From contig JACVZW010000073.1 in NCBI GenBank assembly GCA_014654775.1, positions 62,001 through 126,000 of the forward strand: 64,000 bases of DNA, read 5' to 3'. A program made the position numbers and the translations under genes. Position 1 is the first letter of the stretch. Every line of letters starts with the position of its first letter. The notes beneath the pieces were generated by a model, which was not told where the DNA came from, searched no databases, and saw only the letters and a program-made list of their open reading frames with translations. Source of the stretch: Paracoccaceae bacterium. Its GTDB lineage: Bacteria; Pseudomonadota; Alphaproteobacteria; Rhodobacterales; Rhodobacteraceae. Shown one piece after another: positions 56,178 through 64,000 of this stretch.

Positions 56178-56213
56178 GCCCGGAGGAGAAATCCTTCGGG
56201 CCTTCTTCTTTTT
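56178..56213 (+). terminator. intrinsic terminator of guaB
   Basis: GCCCGGAGG (56178-56186) pairs with CCTTCGGGC (56193-56201), with one G-U pair and loop AGAAAT. The stretch CTTCTTCTTTTT follows. Confidence 0.8.
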
Positions 56214-56231
56214 GGGGTGCGGCCCTCAAGA

Positions 56232-56275
56232 CTTACTGATTTTGTCGCCTTTACATTGACGACAAAATCAGTAAG
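56232..56275. promoter_or_regulatory. 16-bp perfect inverted repeat upstream of hemP
   Basis: CTTACTGATTTTGTCG (56232-56247) and CGACAAAATCAGTAAG (56260-56275) are exact reverse complements around a 12-base loop. It is AT-rich, unlike a Rhodobacterales terminator, and a real terminator already lies upstream. TTGAC and GATAAT-like hexamers overlap its right part, so a regulator bound here would block the promoter. The position before hemP-bfd-bfr suggests iron control; the protein is unknown. Confidence 0.55.
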
Positions 56276-56318
56276 ATAATAGGCGTGTTCCGTACCTGTC
56301 CGGTGACCTGCGAAACAG

Positions 56319-56462
56319 ATGACCGAGAAACCCGACCCAGAACCCCCGATCCATGATGTGTCGACCCTGACCAAGGGCGGCAGCATCGCGCGGCTGATCC
56401 ATCGCGGCGAGGTCTATGTCCTGCGGGTGACGCGGCTGGGCAAATTGATCCTGACGAAGTGA
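56319..56462 (+). CDS. hemP: hemin uptake protein HemP
   Basis: A 47-residue HemP-family protein: VSTLTKGGSIARLIHRGEVY and then VLRVTRLGKLILTK, the family core (L-x-G-x-x-x-I-x-H-x-G-x-x-Y-x-L-R-x-T-R-x-x-K-L-I-L-T-K). It is needed for heme-iron use in several proteobacteria, probably as a regulator or chaperone. It is too short for usual ORF cut-offs. The ATG at 56319 follows a weak site. It lies 43 bases after the inverted repeat and 7 bases before bfd. Confidence 0.88.
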   Translation: MTEKPDPEPPIHDVSTLTKGGSIARLIHRGEVYVLRVTRLGKLILTK

Positions 56463-56469
56463 GGGAGCC

Positions 56470-56766
56470 ATGATCATCTGCCATTGCGCCGGGATTTCGG
56501 ACCACGACATCCGCGCGGCCGTGGATTGGATGCGGCGCGCCGATCCGGAGACGATCATCACCCCCGGCAAGATCTATCACGCGCTGGGAAAGCGCGCAGA
56601 TTGCGGGGGATGCATGTCACTCTTTCTTGACACCATGCGTTTGTGTGCCAGCCTGCAGATACCCACGACCCCCGATAACGCGGCGCGGTCCAGGCATCCC
56701 ATACCCAATCTCAGGCCCCTGAACAGGGAAGGACGGCACCATGAAGGGCGACCCCAAGGTCATTGA
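56470..56766 (+). CDS. bfd: bacterioferritin-associated ferredoxin
   Basis: A 98-residue [2Fe-2S] protein that reduces the iron core of bacterioferritin to release iron. The four cluster cysteines are Cys4, Cys6, Cys45 and Cys48 (IICHCAG and DCGGCMS). E. coli Bfd has 64 residues; here ~30 extra residues after ~residue 66 ([20 protein letters not shown]) are not conserved, and the gene overlaps bfr by 26 bases. The tail may be incidental to reading through the bfr ribosome site. Confidence 0.9.
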   Translation: MIICHCAGISDHDIRAAVDWMRRADPETIITPGKIYHALGKRADCGGCMSLFLDTMRLCASLQIPTTPDNAARSRHPIPNLRPLNREGRHHEGRPQGH

Positions 56767-57226
56767 CTATTTGAACGCGGCACTCCGGTCGGAATTGACG
56801 GCCGTAAGCCAATACTGGCTGCATTATCGGTTGCAGGAGGATTGGGGCTTTGGCCATCTGGCCGCGAAGTCGCGGGCGGAAAGCGTCGAAGAGATGCACC
56901 ATGCCGACAAGCTGATCGCGCGGATCATCTTTCTGGAGGGACATCCGAATCTGCAAAAGCTTGATCCGCTGCGGATCGGGCAGACCCTGCGCGAAACACT
57001 GGAGGCCGATCTTGCGGCGGAACACGAGGCGCGCACGTTGTACATCGAGGCGCGGCGGCACTGCGACGGGGTGGGCGATTACGTGACGCGCGCCTTGTTT
57101 GACGAGCTGATCGCCGATGAGGAGGGGCATATCGATTTCCTCGAAACCCAGATCGGGCTGTTCGATCGGTTGGGCGAAGAGAAGTACGGCATGCTGAATG
57201 CCAAGCCCGCGGATCAGGCGGAGTAG
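56741..57226 (+). CDS. bfr: bacterioferritin
   Basis: A 161-residue iron-storage subunit forming a 24-mer shell with heme. Met52, the axial heme ligand, is in [14 protein letters not shown]. Ferroxidase-centre residues Glu18, Glu51, His54, Glu94, Glu127 and His130 fit [29 protein letters not shown] and [15 protein letters not shown]. The ATG at 56741 follows GGAAGGACGG inside the end of bfd. With hemP and bfd it forms an iron storage and mobilisation unit. Confidence 0.95.
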   Translation: MKGDPKVIDYLNAALRSELTAVSQYWLHYRLQEDWGFGHLAAKSRAESVEEMHHADKLIARIIFLEGHPNLQKLDPLRIGQTLRETLEADLAAEHEARTLYIEARRHCDGVGDYVTRALFDELIADEEGHIDFLETQIGLFDRLGEEKYGMLNAKPADQAE

Positions 57227-57234
57227 CGTATAGA

Positions 57235-57278
57235 CAAAAATCTTCGAAGATTTTTGCAAATTTCTTCGAAGAAATTTG
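57235..57278. repeat. twin abutting 22-bp palindromes, locus 2 (after bfr)
   Basis: Two perfect 22-bp palindromes abut at 57235-57256 and 57257-57278, in the frame CAAA-triplet-CTTCGAAG-triplet-TTTG with triplets AAT/ATT and TTT/AAA. It begins 8 bases after the bfr stop. It has the same architecture as the element at 32803-32846, with different triplets. Confidence 0.95.
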
Positions 57279-57351
57279 GGTGAGAGGGGCGGGCGCTGGT
57301 CAAGGCGGCCGCCTTTTCCTATGGTCCCGCCCGAAGGGCTGGGGGGGCGGC

Positions 57352-58104
57352 ATGGCGGCAGGGCGGAGGGTCTTGGTAACGGGGGCGGGCGCGCCGGGGG
57401 GCATCGGGTTCGCTTGTGCACGCGCCTTGGCGCGTCGGGGGGACCGGGTGGCGATCTGCGCCACGACAGGGCGTATCCATGCGCGGGCGGCGGAGCTGAT
57501 CGCGGAAGGCTTGGACGTGCCGGCCCATGTGGCGGACCTGACCGAGCCCGATCAGGTGCAACGGCTTTTCGACGCGGTGGGGCCGGTCGAGGTGCTGGTC
57601 AACAATGCAGGCATGGGGTCGGTGGGTGCCCCGGCGGAACAGGTGTCCTTCCTTGATCTTGATCCCGATCAGTGGCGGCGGGCGATGGATGTGTCCTTGA
57701 CGACGGCGGTGCTGGTGACGCGGGCCTTTCTGCCGGGGATGGTGGCGCAGGGCCGGGGGCGGGTGGTGATGATGGCGTCGGTCACCGGGCCTTACGTCTC
57801 CAACCCCGGGGAAGCGGCCTATTCGGCGGCCAAGGCGGGGATGGTGGGGCTGACCCATGCGCTGGCGCTGGAAGTGGCGGCGCGGGGCGTGACGGTGAAT
57901 GCGGTCGCGCCGGGATGGGTGGCGACCGAGGCCTCGACTCCGGAGGAGGTGCTTGCGGCCCGGGCCACGCCACCGGGGCGCGCAGGCCGACCGGAGGAGG
58001 TGGCGGCGGTGGTGGAGTTCCTCGCCTCGGACGCGGCATCCTATGTGAATGGCGCAGTGATCGTGGTGGATGGCGGCAACATCCTGCAGGAGCGCAAGGG
58101 ATGA
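57352..58104 (+). CDS. short-chain dehydrogenase/reductase (FabG-like)
   Basis: A 250-residue NAD(P)-dependent oxidoreductase. The cofactor loop is VTGAGAPGGIGFACARALA, then LVNNAGMGS. The catalytic residues are Ser143, Tyr157 and Lys161 (MASVTGPY and YSAAKAGMVG). The C-terminal YVNGAVIVVDGGN is typical. The substrate is unknown; it need not be the fatty-acid FabG. Its stop overlaps the next gene's ATG (ATGA), so the two are co-translated. Confidence 0.88.
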   Translation: MAAGRRVLVTGAGAPGGIGFACARALARRGDRVAICATTGRIHARAAELIAEGLDVPAHVADLTEPDQVQRLFDAVGPVEVLVNNAGMGSVGAPAEQVSFLDLDPDQWRRAMDVSLTTAVLVTRAFLPGMVAQGRGRVVMMASVTGPYVSNPGEAAYSAAKAGMVGLTHALALEVAARGVTVNAVAPGWVATEASTPEEVLAARATPPGRAGRPEEVAAVVEFLASDAASYVNGAVIVVDGGNILQERKG

Positions 58105-59249
58105 CCCCCGGCGCGCGGGCGGCGGCGGCGATTGCGGTGCTGGAGCAGGTTCTGGCCGGGCGGCCCGCCGAGGTGGCCTTGACGAATTGGGGTCGGGCCA
58201 ACCGCTATGCCGGATCAGGGGATCGCGCGGCGGTGCGTGACATCGTCTTTGACGTGCTGCGCTGCCGTCGGTCCTGTGCGGCGCTTGGCGGCGGGGCGTC
58301 AGCGCGCGCATTGGTGCTGGGCTGGGCGCGGGCGCGCGGTCAGGACGGGTTGTTCGACGGACAGGGCCATGCGCCTGCACCGCCCGGGCCCGGCGAGGCG
58401 GGGCGGAGACCCGAGGGAGCGGAGGCGCTGGATTGCCCGGACTGGTTGGAGCCGGTGATGCGGGAGTCTCTTGGCGCGGATTTCGCGGCGGTTATGGCGG
58501 CGATGCAGCGGCGCGCGCCGGTCTTTCTGCGGGTCAACCTTGCGCGGACGACGCGGGAGGCGGCGGTGGCGGCGCTGGCCGAGGAGGGAATCGGGGCAGC
58601 GCCGCATGGGCTGGCGCTGTCCACGCTGGAGGTGGTGGAGGGCGCGCGGAAGGTGCAGTCTTCGCGCGCCTATGCCGAGGGGATGGTGGAGTTGCAGGAT
58701 GCCGCCAGTCAGGCGGTGGTGGAGATGCTGCCGCTGTCGGATGGCATGACAGTGCTTGACCTCTGTGCCGGGGGCGGGGGCAAGACGCTGGCCATGGCGG
58801 CGCGGGCGCGGCTGCGCCTGTTCGCCCATGATGCCGAGGCGCGGCGGATGGCCGATCTACCGGCACGGGCGGCACGCGCGGGCGTGGCCGTCGGTCTAAC
58901 GGATAAGCCCGAAAAAACCGCACCTTACGACCTTGTCCTCACGGATGTGCCCTGTTCCGGATCGGGGAGTTGGCGGCGCGATCCGGAGGGGAAATGGGCC
59001 CTGACGCAAGTGCGGTTGGACGCGCTGCTGGCGCTTCAGGCCGGGATCATGGACCGTGCGGCGGGGATGGTGCGGCGGGGCGGCGTGCTGGGCTATGCGA
59101 CCTGTTCGATGATCGCGGCGGAGAATGGCGCGCAGGTGGCGGCCTTTCTTGCGCGCCATGATGGGTGGCGGCTTGCGGCGGAGCGGCATTTTACCCCGCT
59201 GGAGGGGGGAGACGGCTTTTATGCGGCGGTGCTGCACCGCCGCGACTAG
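58101..59249 (+). CDS. RsmB/NOP2-family RNA (cytosine-5) methyltransferase
   Basis: A 382-residue SAM-dependent methyltransferase of the RsmB/NOL1/NOP2/Sun family. The SAM motif is VLDLCAGGGGKTLAMAAR. Motif IV DVPCSGSGSWRRDPEGKW and motif VI GYATCSMIAAEN carry the two cysteines used for catalysis. The N-terminal ~140 residues are an RNA-binding region. It probably makes m5C in 16S rRNA or another RNA. It is translationally coupled to the SDR gene, which has no obvious link. Confidence 0.88.
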   Translation: MTPGARAAAAIAVLEQVLAGRPAEVALTNWGRANRYAGSGDRAAVRDIVFDVLRCRRSCAALGGGASARALVLGWARARGQDGLFDGQGHAPAPPGPGEAGRRPEGAEALDCPDWLEPVMRESLGADFAAVMAAMQRRAPVFLRVNLARTTREAAVAALAEEGIGAAPHGLALSTLEVVEGARKVQSSRAYAEGMVELQDAASQAVVEMLPLSDGMTVLDLCAGGGGKTLAMAARARLRLFAHDAEARRMADLPARAARAGVAVGLTDKPEKTAPYDLVLTDVPCSGSGSWRRDPEGKWALTQVRLDALLALQAGIMDRAAGMVRRGGVLGYATCSMIAAENGAQVAAFLARHDGWRLAAERHFTPLEGGDGFYAAVLHRRD

Positions 59250-59259
59250 AGCGAGGGCC

Positions 59260-59275
59260 TTAGCGATTTGTTAAG
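59260..59275 (+). promoter_or_regulatory. near-consensus CtrA box upstream of cckA
   Basis: TTAG-CGATTTG-TTAAG fits TTAA-N7-TTAA with one mismatch and the exact 7-base spacing. It lies 13 bases before the cckA start, within the putative promoter/leader, where CtrA could act on its own upstream kinase. Confidence 0.4.
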
Positions 59276-59287
59276 ACATCATGCGGC

Positions 59288-61015
59288 ATGGTGAGGGCAA
59301 TGCCGCAGAACATCGCCCATATGCCCCTGTATCCGCTGCAGCCTGCCGGGCGCGGGCCGCTGGCCCTGCTGATCTTGGCGGGTGCGGCCGGGCTTGTGCT
59401 GGCAGGGCTGGGGATACGGGTCGCGCCCTGGCTGGCACTGGTGGGAGGGCTTTTGTCTCTGGGCCTTCTACTGACGGTGCTGCGCCGTCTGCTGGCCCCC
59501 GGACGTCAGGCCGCGCTGGCCGCCGGGGCAGGGGAGAGCGCGCTGATCGAAGGGCTGGCACTGCCGTTGATCCGCTTTGATGGCGAGGGCAGTCTCAGTC
59601 AGGTGAATTCGGAGGCGCGGCTGCTTTTGGACCTTGCGCCCGAGGAACGGCCGGAACCAGCGCGGCTCTTCGTCGATCTGGGGCGTCCGGTGCGGGATTG
59701 GATCGTCGATGTGGCGGCGGGCCGCCTGCCCGGCGGGGTGGAGATGGTTGCGCTGCGCGGGTCCCGGGCCGAGGAGGGGGATCGTTTCGTGCAGGTCGCG
59801 CTGCGCCCGGATGGCCGGGGCGGGGCTTTGGCCGTGCTGCAGGATGCGACCGCGCTGAAGCGGATCGAGGCGCAGGTGCTGCAGGGGCAGAAGATGCAGG
59901 CGATCGGCCAGTTGGCGGGGGGGATCGCGCATGATTTCAACAATCTGCTGACCGCAATTTCGGGACATTGCGACCTGCTGCTGCTGCGCCATCATGCCGA
60001 TGACCCCGACCATGCTGATCTGGTGCAGATCCGGCAGAACGCCAATCGGGCGGCGGCGCTGGTGTCGCAGCTTCTGGCCTTTTCGCGCAAGCAAACGCTG
60101 AAGCCCGAACGCATCGATCTGCAGGATGCGCTGGCCGACATGACCCATCTGTTGAACCGTCTTCTGGGCGAGAAGGTTGTGCTGGAACTTGTCCACGGGG
60201 CAGAGGCGCTTGCCATCCGGGCGGATCGCCGGCACTTCGATCAGGTGATCATGAACCTTGTCGTCAATGCGCGCGACGCGATGCCCGACGGCGGCGTGGT
60301 TCAGGTGCAGACCCGGCTTGTCACCCTGACCGAAGAAATGGAGCGGGATCGCGCCGTGGTGCCGCGCGGGCGGCATGTGGTGATTTCGGTCGAGGATGGC
60401 GGGCACGGGATCCCGGCGGAACGGATCGGGAAGATCTTTGACCCCTTTTTCACCACCAAGCGACCGGGGGAGGGCACGGGTCTTGGCCTATCGATGGTCT
60501 ATGGCATTGTGAAGCAGTCAGGTGGGTTCATCTTCGTGGCCTCCACCCCCGGGGTGGGTACGCAGTTCGAACTGTGGTTCCCCTATTGCGACGAAGCGGC
60601 GCTGCCTGCCGGCGCGGCCACGGCGCGGACGCGCAACGCGCTGCGCAAGGGCGGCGTCGTGCTTTTGGTCGAGGATGAGGCGCCGGTGCGGACCTTTGCA
60701 GCGCGGGCGCTGCGGTTGCGCGGGCTTGCGGTCCTAGAGGCGGCCAGCGCCGAAGAGGCCCTGACCCTGCTGGAGGATGTGACGCTGCGGGTGGATGTCT
60801 TCGTCACGGATGTGGTCATGCCCGGGCTGGACGGCCCCAGCTGGGTGCAGCGCGCGCTGGAACGGCGACCGGGGACGCGCTGCGTCTTCATGTCGGGCTA
60901 TGCCGAAGAGGCGTTGGCCGACCTGCAGGCGCGCATCCCGGGATCCGTCTTCCTGCCCAAACCCTTTTCCCTGTCGGACCTGACCGAAACGGTGCAGGCC
61001 CAGCTGGCGGCGTGA
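59288..61015 (+). CDS. cckA: hybrid histidine kinase CckA
   Basis: A 575-residue hybrid kinase. Two membrane helices lie at ~25-41 and ~48-66, one PAS-like sensor domain at ~80-190, then His215 in [14 protein letters not shown]. The ATPase domain has the N-box (Asn327) in VVNARDAMP and [13 protein letters not shown]. The receiver has Asp508 in [11 protein letters not shown]. CckA passes phosphate through ChpT to CtrA and CpdR, controlling motility, cell cycle and, in Rhodobacter, gene transfer agents. Starts at 59288 and 59300 are both possible, the second with a better ribosome site. Confidence 0.93.
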   Translation: MVRAMPQNIAHMPLYPLQPAGRGPLALLILAGAAGLVLAGLGIRVAPWLALVGGLLSLGLLLTVLRRLLAPGRQAALAAGAGESALIEGLALPLIRFDGEGSLSQVNSEARLLLDLAPEERPEPARLFVDLGRPVRDWIVDVAAGRLPGGVEMVALRGSRAEEGDRFVQVALRPDGRGGALAVLQDATALKRIEAQVLQGQKMQAIGQLAGGIAHDFNNLLTAISGHCDLLLLRHHADDPDHADLVQIRQNANRAAALVSQLLAFSRKQTLKPERIDLQDALADMTHLLNRLLGEKVVLELVHGAEALAIRADRRHFDQVIMNLVVNARDAMPDGGVVQVQTRLVTLTEEMERDRAVVPRGRHVVISVEDGGHGIPAERIGKIFDPFFTTKRPGEGTGLGLSMVYGIVKQSGGFIFVASTPGVGTQFELWFPYCDEAALPAGAATARTRNALRKGGVVLLVEDEAPVRTFAARALRLRGLAVLEAASAEEALTLLEDVTLRVDVFVTDVVMPGLDGPSWVQRALERRPGTRCVFMSGYAEEALADLQARIPGSVFLPKPFSLSDLTETVQAQLAA

Positions 61016-61025
61016 CGCCGCCCGG

Positions 61026-61628
61026 TCAGATGGCCGCCGGCTGGAGGGTTTCGTACAGTGCGAAATCCCGCGCGGCCGCCTTACGCAGCATCGCCTCTGT
61101 CCCCGGTGCGAGGTCAAGCGCGGCATGGGGCGAGACGTTCAGGCGGGGAAGGATGATCTCGCAATCCAGACGGTCTTCGAGGAAGTCGACGAAGTGGTCT
61201 ATCTCTTCATAGCGGAAGAGATGGTCGAGCCCCTTATCCGCCTTGGGGGCAAGAAAGCGCGACTGCGTCCCGACCGCGGCATGGGCGGGCTGCGGATCTG
61301 CGCACCAGTCGCGGACGAAGGTATCGAAGGTCATCCCCGCCGTAGAGCGGGCCTGATCGGGGATGTCGTCGCGTTGGCGGTAGCGAAACCACGACCCGAG
61401 CCAGTCGCGCGGTTCGCGCATCAGGGCGACCACGGTGAAGCGGGACCCCGAGGCCGCCTCCAGATAGGGGCCGATGAAGCGGTGAAACCGCGCGACGCTG
61501 GTGTGTTTCAGGGCGGGCGGCCGCTGGATGGCCATCGTGGCCATCGATTCGAGCGCGGCCTCTATCGCCGTCGATCCCGTCTTTGGCGTGGCGAGGATGA
61601 CGAGTTTCTGGTCCCAGAATACCAACAT
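61026..61628 (-). CDS. sulfotransferase-like family protein
   Basis: A 200-residue protein with the PAPS 5'-phosphosulfate loop variant VILATPKTGSTAIEAALES and the second phosphate-binding region FTVVALMREPRDWLGSWFRY. These fit the sulfotransferase superfamily, in the short bacterial group often annotated as sulfotransferase-like or gamma-glutamyl-type; the acceptor is unknown. It is convergent with cckA (10 bases between stops) and divergent from recA. Confidence 0.72.
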   Translation of the reverse strand: MLVFWDQKLVILATPKTGSTAIEAALESMATMAIQRPPALKHTSVARFHRFIGPYLEAASGSRFTVVALMREPRDWLGSWFRYRQRDDIPDQARSTAGMTFDTFVRDWCADPQPAHAAVGTQSRFLAPKADKGLDHLFRYEEIDHFVDFLEDRLDCEIILPRLNVSPHAALDLAPGTEAMLRKAAARDFALYETLQPAAI

Positions 61629-61772
61629 GGCACACCTTTCCGCTTGGCTGCGCCCTTCTACACAAGGCCCGCGCGGGTGGGTAGGGCGTAAACCCGCCCT
61701 TAACCTTTGCCCTCTAGGCTGGGTTCAGTCGATTTTCATTGATTTGTTCCACATTTGTACTCATAAGAACGA

Positions 61773-61787
61773 GAACACTTGGGGAAC
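61773..61787. promoter_or_regulatory. LexA-binding SOS box of recA
   Basis: GAAC-ACTTGGG-GAAC is a perfect match to the alphaproteobacterial SOS box (GTTC-N7-GTTC read on the other strand), 49 bases before the recA start. A weaker GTTC-N7-GTAC lies at 61746-61760. Confidence 0.85.
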
Positions 61788-61836
61788 ATGCGCAGCAATT
61801 GCCGCCCGGTCGCGGCTGTGAAATAAGGAGACAGAC

Positions 61837-62910
61837 ATGGCGGTGGCGAACCTCCTCGACTTGAACGGGAAGCGCGAAATGGACAAGCAGAAGGCGCTGG
61901 AAAGCGCTCTGGCACAGATCGAACGGCAGTTCGGCAAGGGGTCGATCATGAAACTGGGCAAGGATAGCCCGGTGCTCGAGATCGAGGCGACGTCGACCGG
62001 ATCGCTGGGCCTTGATATCGCGCTGGGGATCGGCGGGCTTCCGAAAGGCCGGATCATCGAGATCTTTGGGCCGGAATCCTCGGGCAAGACGACGCTGACG
62101 CTGCATGTGGTGGCGGAAGAACAGAAGAAGGGCGGGGTCTGCGCCTTTGTCGATGCCGAACATGCGCTGGACCCGCAATATGCCAAGAAGCTGGGCGTCA
62201 ATCTGGACGAGCTGCTGATCAGCCAGCCCGACACGGGCGAACAGGCGCTGGAGATCGTGGACACGCTGGTGCGGTCGGGCGCGGTAAGCCTGATCGTGGT
62301 CGATTCGGTGGCGGCGCTGACGCCGAAATCGGAAATTGAGGGCGATATGGGCGACATGCAGATGGGCAGTCAGGCCCGTCTGATGAGCCAAGCGATGCGC
62401 AAGCTGACGGCCTCCATCGGGCGGTCCAACTGCATGGTGATCTTCATCAACCAGATCCGCATGAAGATCGGCGTGATGTTCGGCAGCCCGGAAACGACGA
62501 CGGGCGGCAATGCGCTGAAATTCTATGCCTCGGTCCGCCTTGATATCCGCCGCGTGGGGTCGATCAAGGACAAGGATGAGGTGGTCGGCAATTCGACCCG
62601 CGTGAAGGTGGTGAAGAACAAGGTAGCGCCGCCCTTCCGCGAGGTGGAGTTCGACATCATGTATGGCGAGGGCATCTCGAAACTGGGCGAGTTGATCGAC
62701 ATCGGCGTGAAGGCCGGGGTCGTGGAGAAGTCGGGCGCTTGGTATTCCTATGGCGACGAGCGGATCGGGCAGGGGCGCGAGAATGCGAAACTCTTCCTGA
62801 AGCAGAACCCCGGCCTTGCGGCGGATATCGAGGACAAGATCCGCGCGGCGAACGGCTTGGACTTCACCGCCCCGGGCGGGGCCGCCGAGGATGACGTGCT
62901 GGACATGTAA
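61837..62910 (+). CDS. recA: recombinase A
   Basis: A 357-residue DNA recombination and SOS-response ATPase. Walker A is GPESSGKTT (78-86) and Walker [11 protein letters not shown]. The DNA-binding loop L1 area reads [20 protein letters not shown] and L2 follows in [20 protein letters not shown]. The C-terminal acidic tail is EDDVLDM. The ATG at 61837 follows AAGGAGAC. A perfect SOS box lies upstream and a strong terminator downstream, so it is monocistronic and LexA-controlled. Confidence 0.98.
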   Translation: MAVANLLDLNGKREMDKQKALESALAQIERQFGKGSIMKLGKDSPVLEIEATSTGSLGLDIALGIGGLPKGRIIEIFGPESSGKTTLTLHVVAEEQKKGGVCAFVDAEHALDPQYAKKLGVNLDELLISQPDTGEQALEIVDTLVRSGAVSLIVVDSVAALTPKSEIEGDMGDMQMGSQARLMSQAMRKLTASIGRSNCMVIFINQIRMKIGVMFGSPETTTGGNALKFYASVRLDIRRVGSIKDKDEVVGNSTRVKVVKNKVAPPFREVEFDIMYGEGISKLGELIDIGVKAGVVEKSGAWYSYGDERIGQGRENAKLFLKQNPGLAADIEDKIRAANGLDFTAPGGAAEDDVLDM

Positions 62911-62935
62911 ACCCTTTGACCGAATGGACAAAAGT

Positions 62936-62967
62936 AAGGCCGGAACCGCTTGGTTCCGGCCTTTTTT
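62936..62967 (+). terminator. intrinsic terminator of recA
   Basis: AAGGCCGGAACC (62936-62947) and GGTTCCGGCCTT (62952-62963) form a perfect 12-bp stem around GCTT, followed by a run of T residues. Confidence 0.92.
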
Positions 62968-63061
62968 CGCGGCCCGGGGCTGTGGCTGTGGACAGGGGCG
63001 GGTTGCAGGGCTAATTGGGGTGCCGAAACGGGTTTTCCGCCTTTGAAAGGGCCAATCCAGC

Positions 63062-64000
63062 ATGGCGTCGCTGAACGATATCCGATCGACCTTCCTCGAC
63101 TTCTTCCAGCGCAACGGGCACCGGGTGGTGGAGTCCTCCCCCCTTGTGCCGCGCAACGACCCGACGCTGATGTTCGCCAATTCGGGGATGGTGCAGTTCA
63201 AGAACTGCTTCACCGGGGTCGAGACCCGCGATTACAAGCGCGCGACGACCGCGCAGAAATGCGTCCGCGCGGGCGGCAAGCACAATGATCTGGACAATGT
63301 CGGCTATACCGCGCGGCACCATACCTTTTTTGAAATGCTTGGGAATTTCAGCTTTGGCGATTACTTCAAGGCCGAAGCCATCGCCTTTTCTTGGGAATTG
63401 CTGACCAAGGATTTCGGGATCGATCCGAGCAAGCTCTGCGTTACCGTCTATCACACCGATGACGAGGCGGCAGGCATCTGGAAGAAAGTGGCGGGGCTGG
63501 AGGATCACCGGATCATCCGCATCGCCAGCGACGACAATTTCTGGCGGATGGGGCCCACGGGGCCGTGCGGCCCTTGTACTGAGATCTTCTATGATCATGG
63601 CGACCACATCTGGGGCGGCCCGCCGGGCAGCGCGGATGAAGATGGCGACCGGTTCATCGAGATCTGGAACAACGTCTTCATGCAGAACGAGCAGTTCGCG
63701 GATGGCACGCTGCGGCCGTTGGACATGCAGTCGATCGATACCGGCATGGGGCTGGAGCGGATCGGGGCGCTGCTGCAGGGCAAGCATGACAATTACGACA
63801 CGGACCTGATGCGGTCGCTGATCGAGGCATCCGCCCATGCGACGAGTCAGGATCCGGACGGTCCGGGCAAGACCAGCCATCGGGTGATCGCGGATCACCT
63901 GCGGTCGGTGTCCTTCTTGATCGCGGACGGCGTGATGCCGTCGAATGAAGGGCGTGGCTATGTGCTGCGCCGGATCATGCGGCGGGCGATGCGGCATGCG
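63062..64000 (+). CDS. alaS: alanyl-tRNA synthetase, N-terminal part (gene continues beyond window end)
   Basis: Class II synthetase charging tRNA-Ala. The visible 313 residues hold the start [20 protein letters not shown], motif 1/2 segments [19 protein letters not shown] and [17 protein letters not shown], and the motif 3 region [18 protein letters not shown]. The normal gene is ~885 codons. The ATG at 63062 matches the family start. recA-alaS adjacency is common in alphaproteobacteria. Confidence 0.97.
   Translation, partial: MASLNDIRSTFLDFFQRNGHRVVESSPLVPRNDPTLMFANSGMVQFKNCFTGVETRDYKRATTAQKCVRAGGKHNDLDNVGYTARHHTFFEMLGNFSFGDYFKAEAIAFSWELLTKDFGIDPSKLCVTVYHTDDEAAGIWKKVAGLEDHRIIRIASDDNFWRMGPTGPCGPCTEIFYDHGDHIWGGPPGSADEDGDRFIEIWNNVFMQNEQFADGTLRPLDMQSIDTGMGLERIGALLQGKHDNYDTDLMRSLIEASAHATSQDPDGPGKTSHRVIADHLRSVSFLIADGVMPSNEGRGYVLRRIMRRAMRHA

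Overview
The window is a chromosomal segment of a GC-rich alphaproteobacterium, almost certainly a member of the Rhodobacterales (Rhodobacteraceae). The evidence is the gene order (purL next to bolA and a CGFS glutaredoxin; argC, ccmE, argS, SPOR protein, nagZ, scpA, scpB; rpmF, plsX, fabH, ihfA, merR; hemP, bfd, bfr; recA, alaS), the GAAC-N7-GAAC SOS box at recA, the CckA kinase and an aglEFGAK alpha-glucoside operon. About 70 genes cover roughly 93% of the sequence. No rRNA, CRISPR array, transposase or integrated prophage is visible, and there is one tRNA, tRNA-Pro(GGG).

Layout. 1-6.6 kb: transketolase (cut by the window edge), a coiled-coil protein, zapA, a CcdAB toxin-antitoxin pair, grxD, bolA, two GNAT acetyltransferases and purL. 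6.7-8.8 kb: MAPEG protein, DGPF/YCII protein and ECF42-type sigma factor. 8.8-10 kb: a LysR regulator followed by a possible small RNA. 10-18.6 kb: murI, argC, ccmE, a GTA-type holin-like protein, argS, SPOR protein, nagZ, scpA, scpB. 18.6-24.3 kb: double-length dCTP deaminase, tRNA-Pro, merR, ihfA, fabH, plsX, rpmF, DUF177. 24.4-30.3 kb: bamE-like lipoprotein, msrB, olsB-like acyltransferase, ABC-F ATPase, outer-membrane protein, PLP decarboxylase. 30.3-31.4 kb: a 1.07-kb non-coding block made mainly of repeats. 31.4-39.4 kb: cysS, cimA, methyltransferase, NDUFAF6-like protein, Hint-like protein, MFS permease, alkA, carboxylesterase. 39.5-49.6 kb: sugar island, with glk, beta-glucosidase and LacI regulator divergent from aglE-F-G-A-K. 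49.7-54.6 kb: small basic protein, ureohydrolase, LysR, PhyH dioxygenase, TDT transporter, class I amidotransferase. 54.7-64 kb: guaB, hemP-bfd-bfr, SDR, RsmB-type methyltransferase, cckA, sulfotransferase-like gene, recA, alaS (cut by the window end).

How the genes work together. The agl island is a self-contained system. AglE binds an alpha-glucoside, AglF, AglG and AglK import it, the GH13 enzyme AglA hydrolyses it, Glk phosphorylates the glucose, the GH1 enzyme handles beta-glucosides, and a LacI-type repressor shares the divergent control region. The hemP-bfd-bfr block is an iron-handling unit behind a 16-bp perfect inverted repeat. CckA, a near-consensus CtrA box just upstream of it, and the GTA-type holin-like gene all point to the CckA-ChpT-CtrA pathway, which controls gene transfer agent release in this order.

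Most unusual features. The first is a repeated pair of abutting 22-bp palindromes placed directly after stop codons at two loci; the four palindromes keep a fixed frame while their internal triplets covary to preserve dyad symmetry. The second is a 44-bp repeat found three times, twice upstream of unrelated genes in the same relative orientation. The third is a five-copy 95-97-bp tandem array of REP-like palindromes. All coordinates and translations were read by eye; no database search was run.
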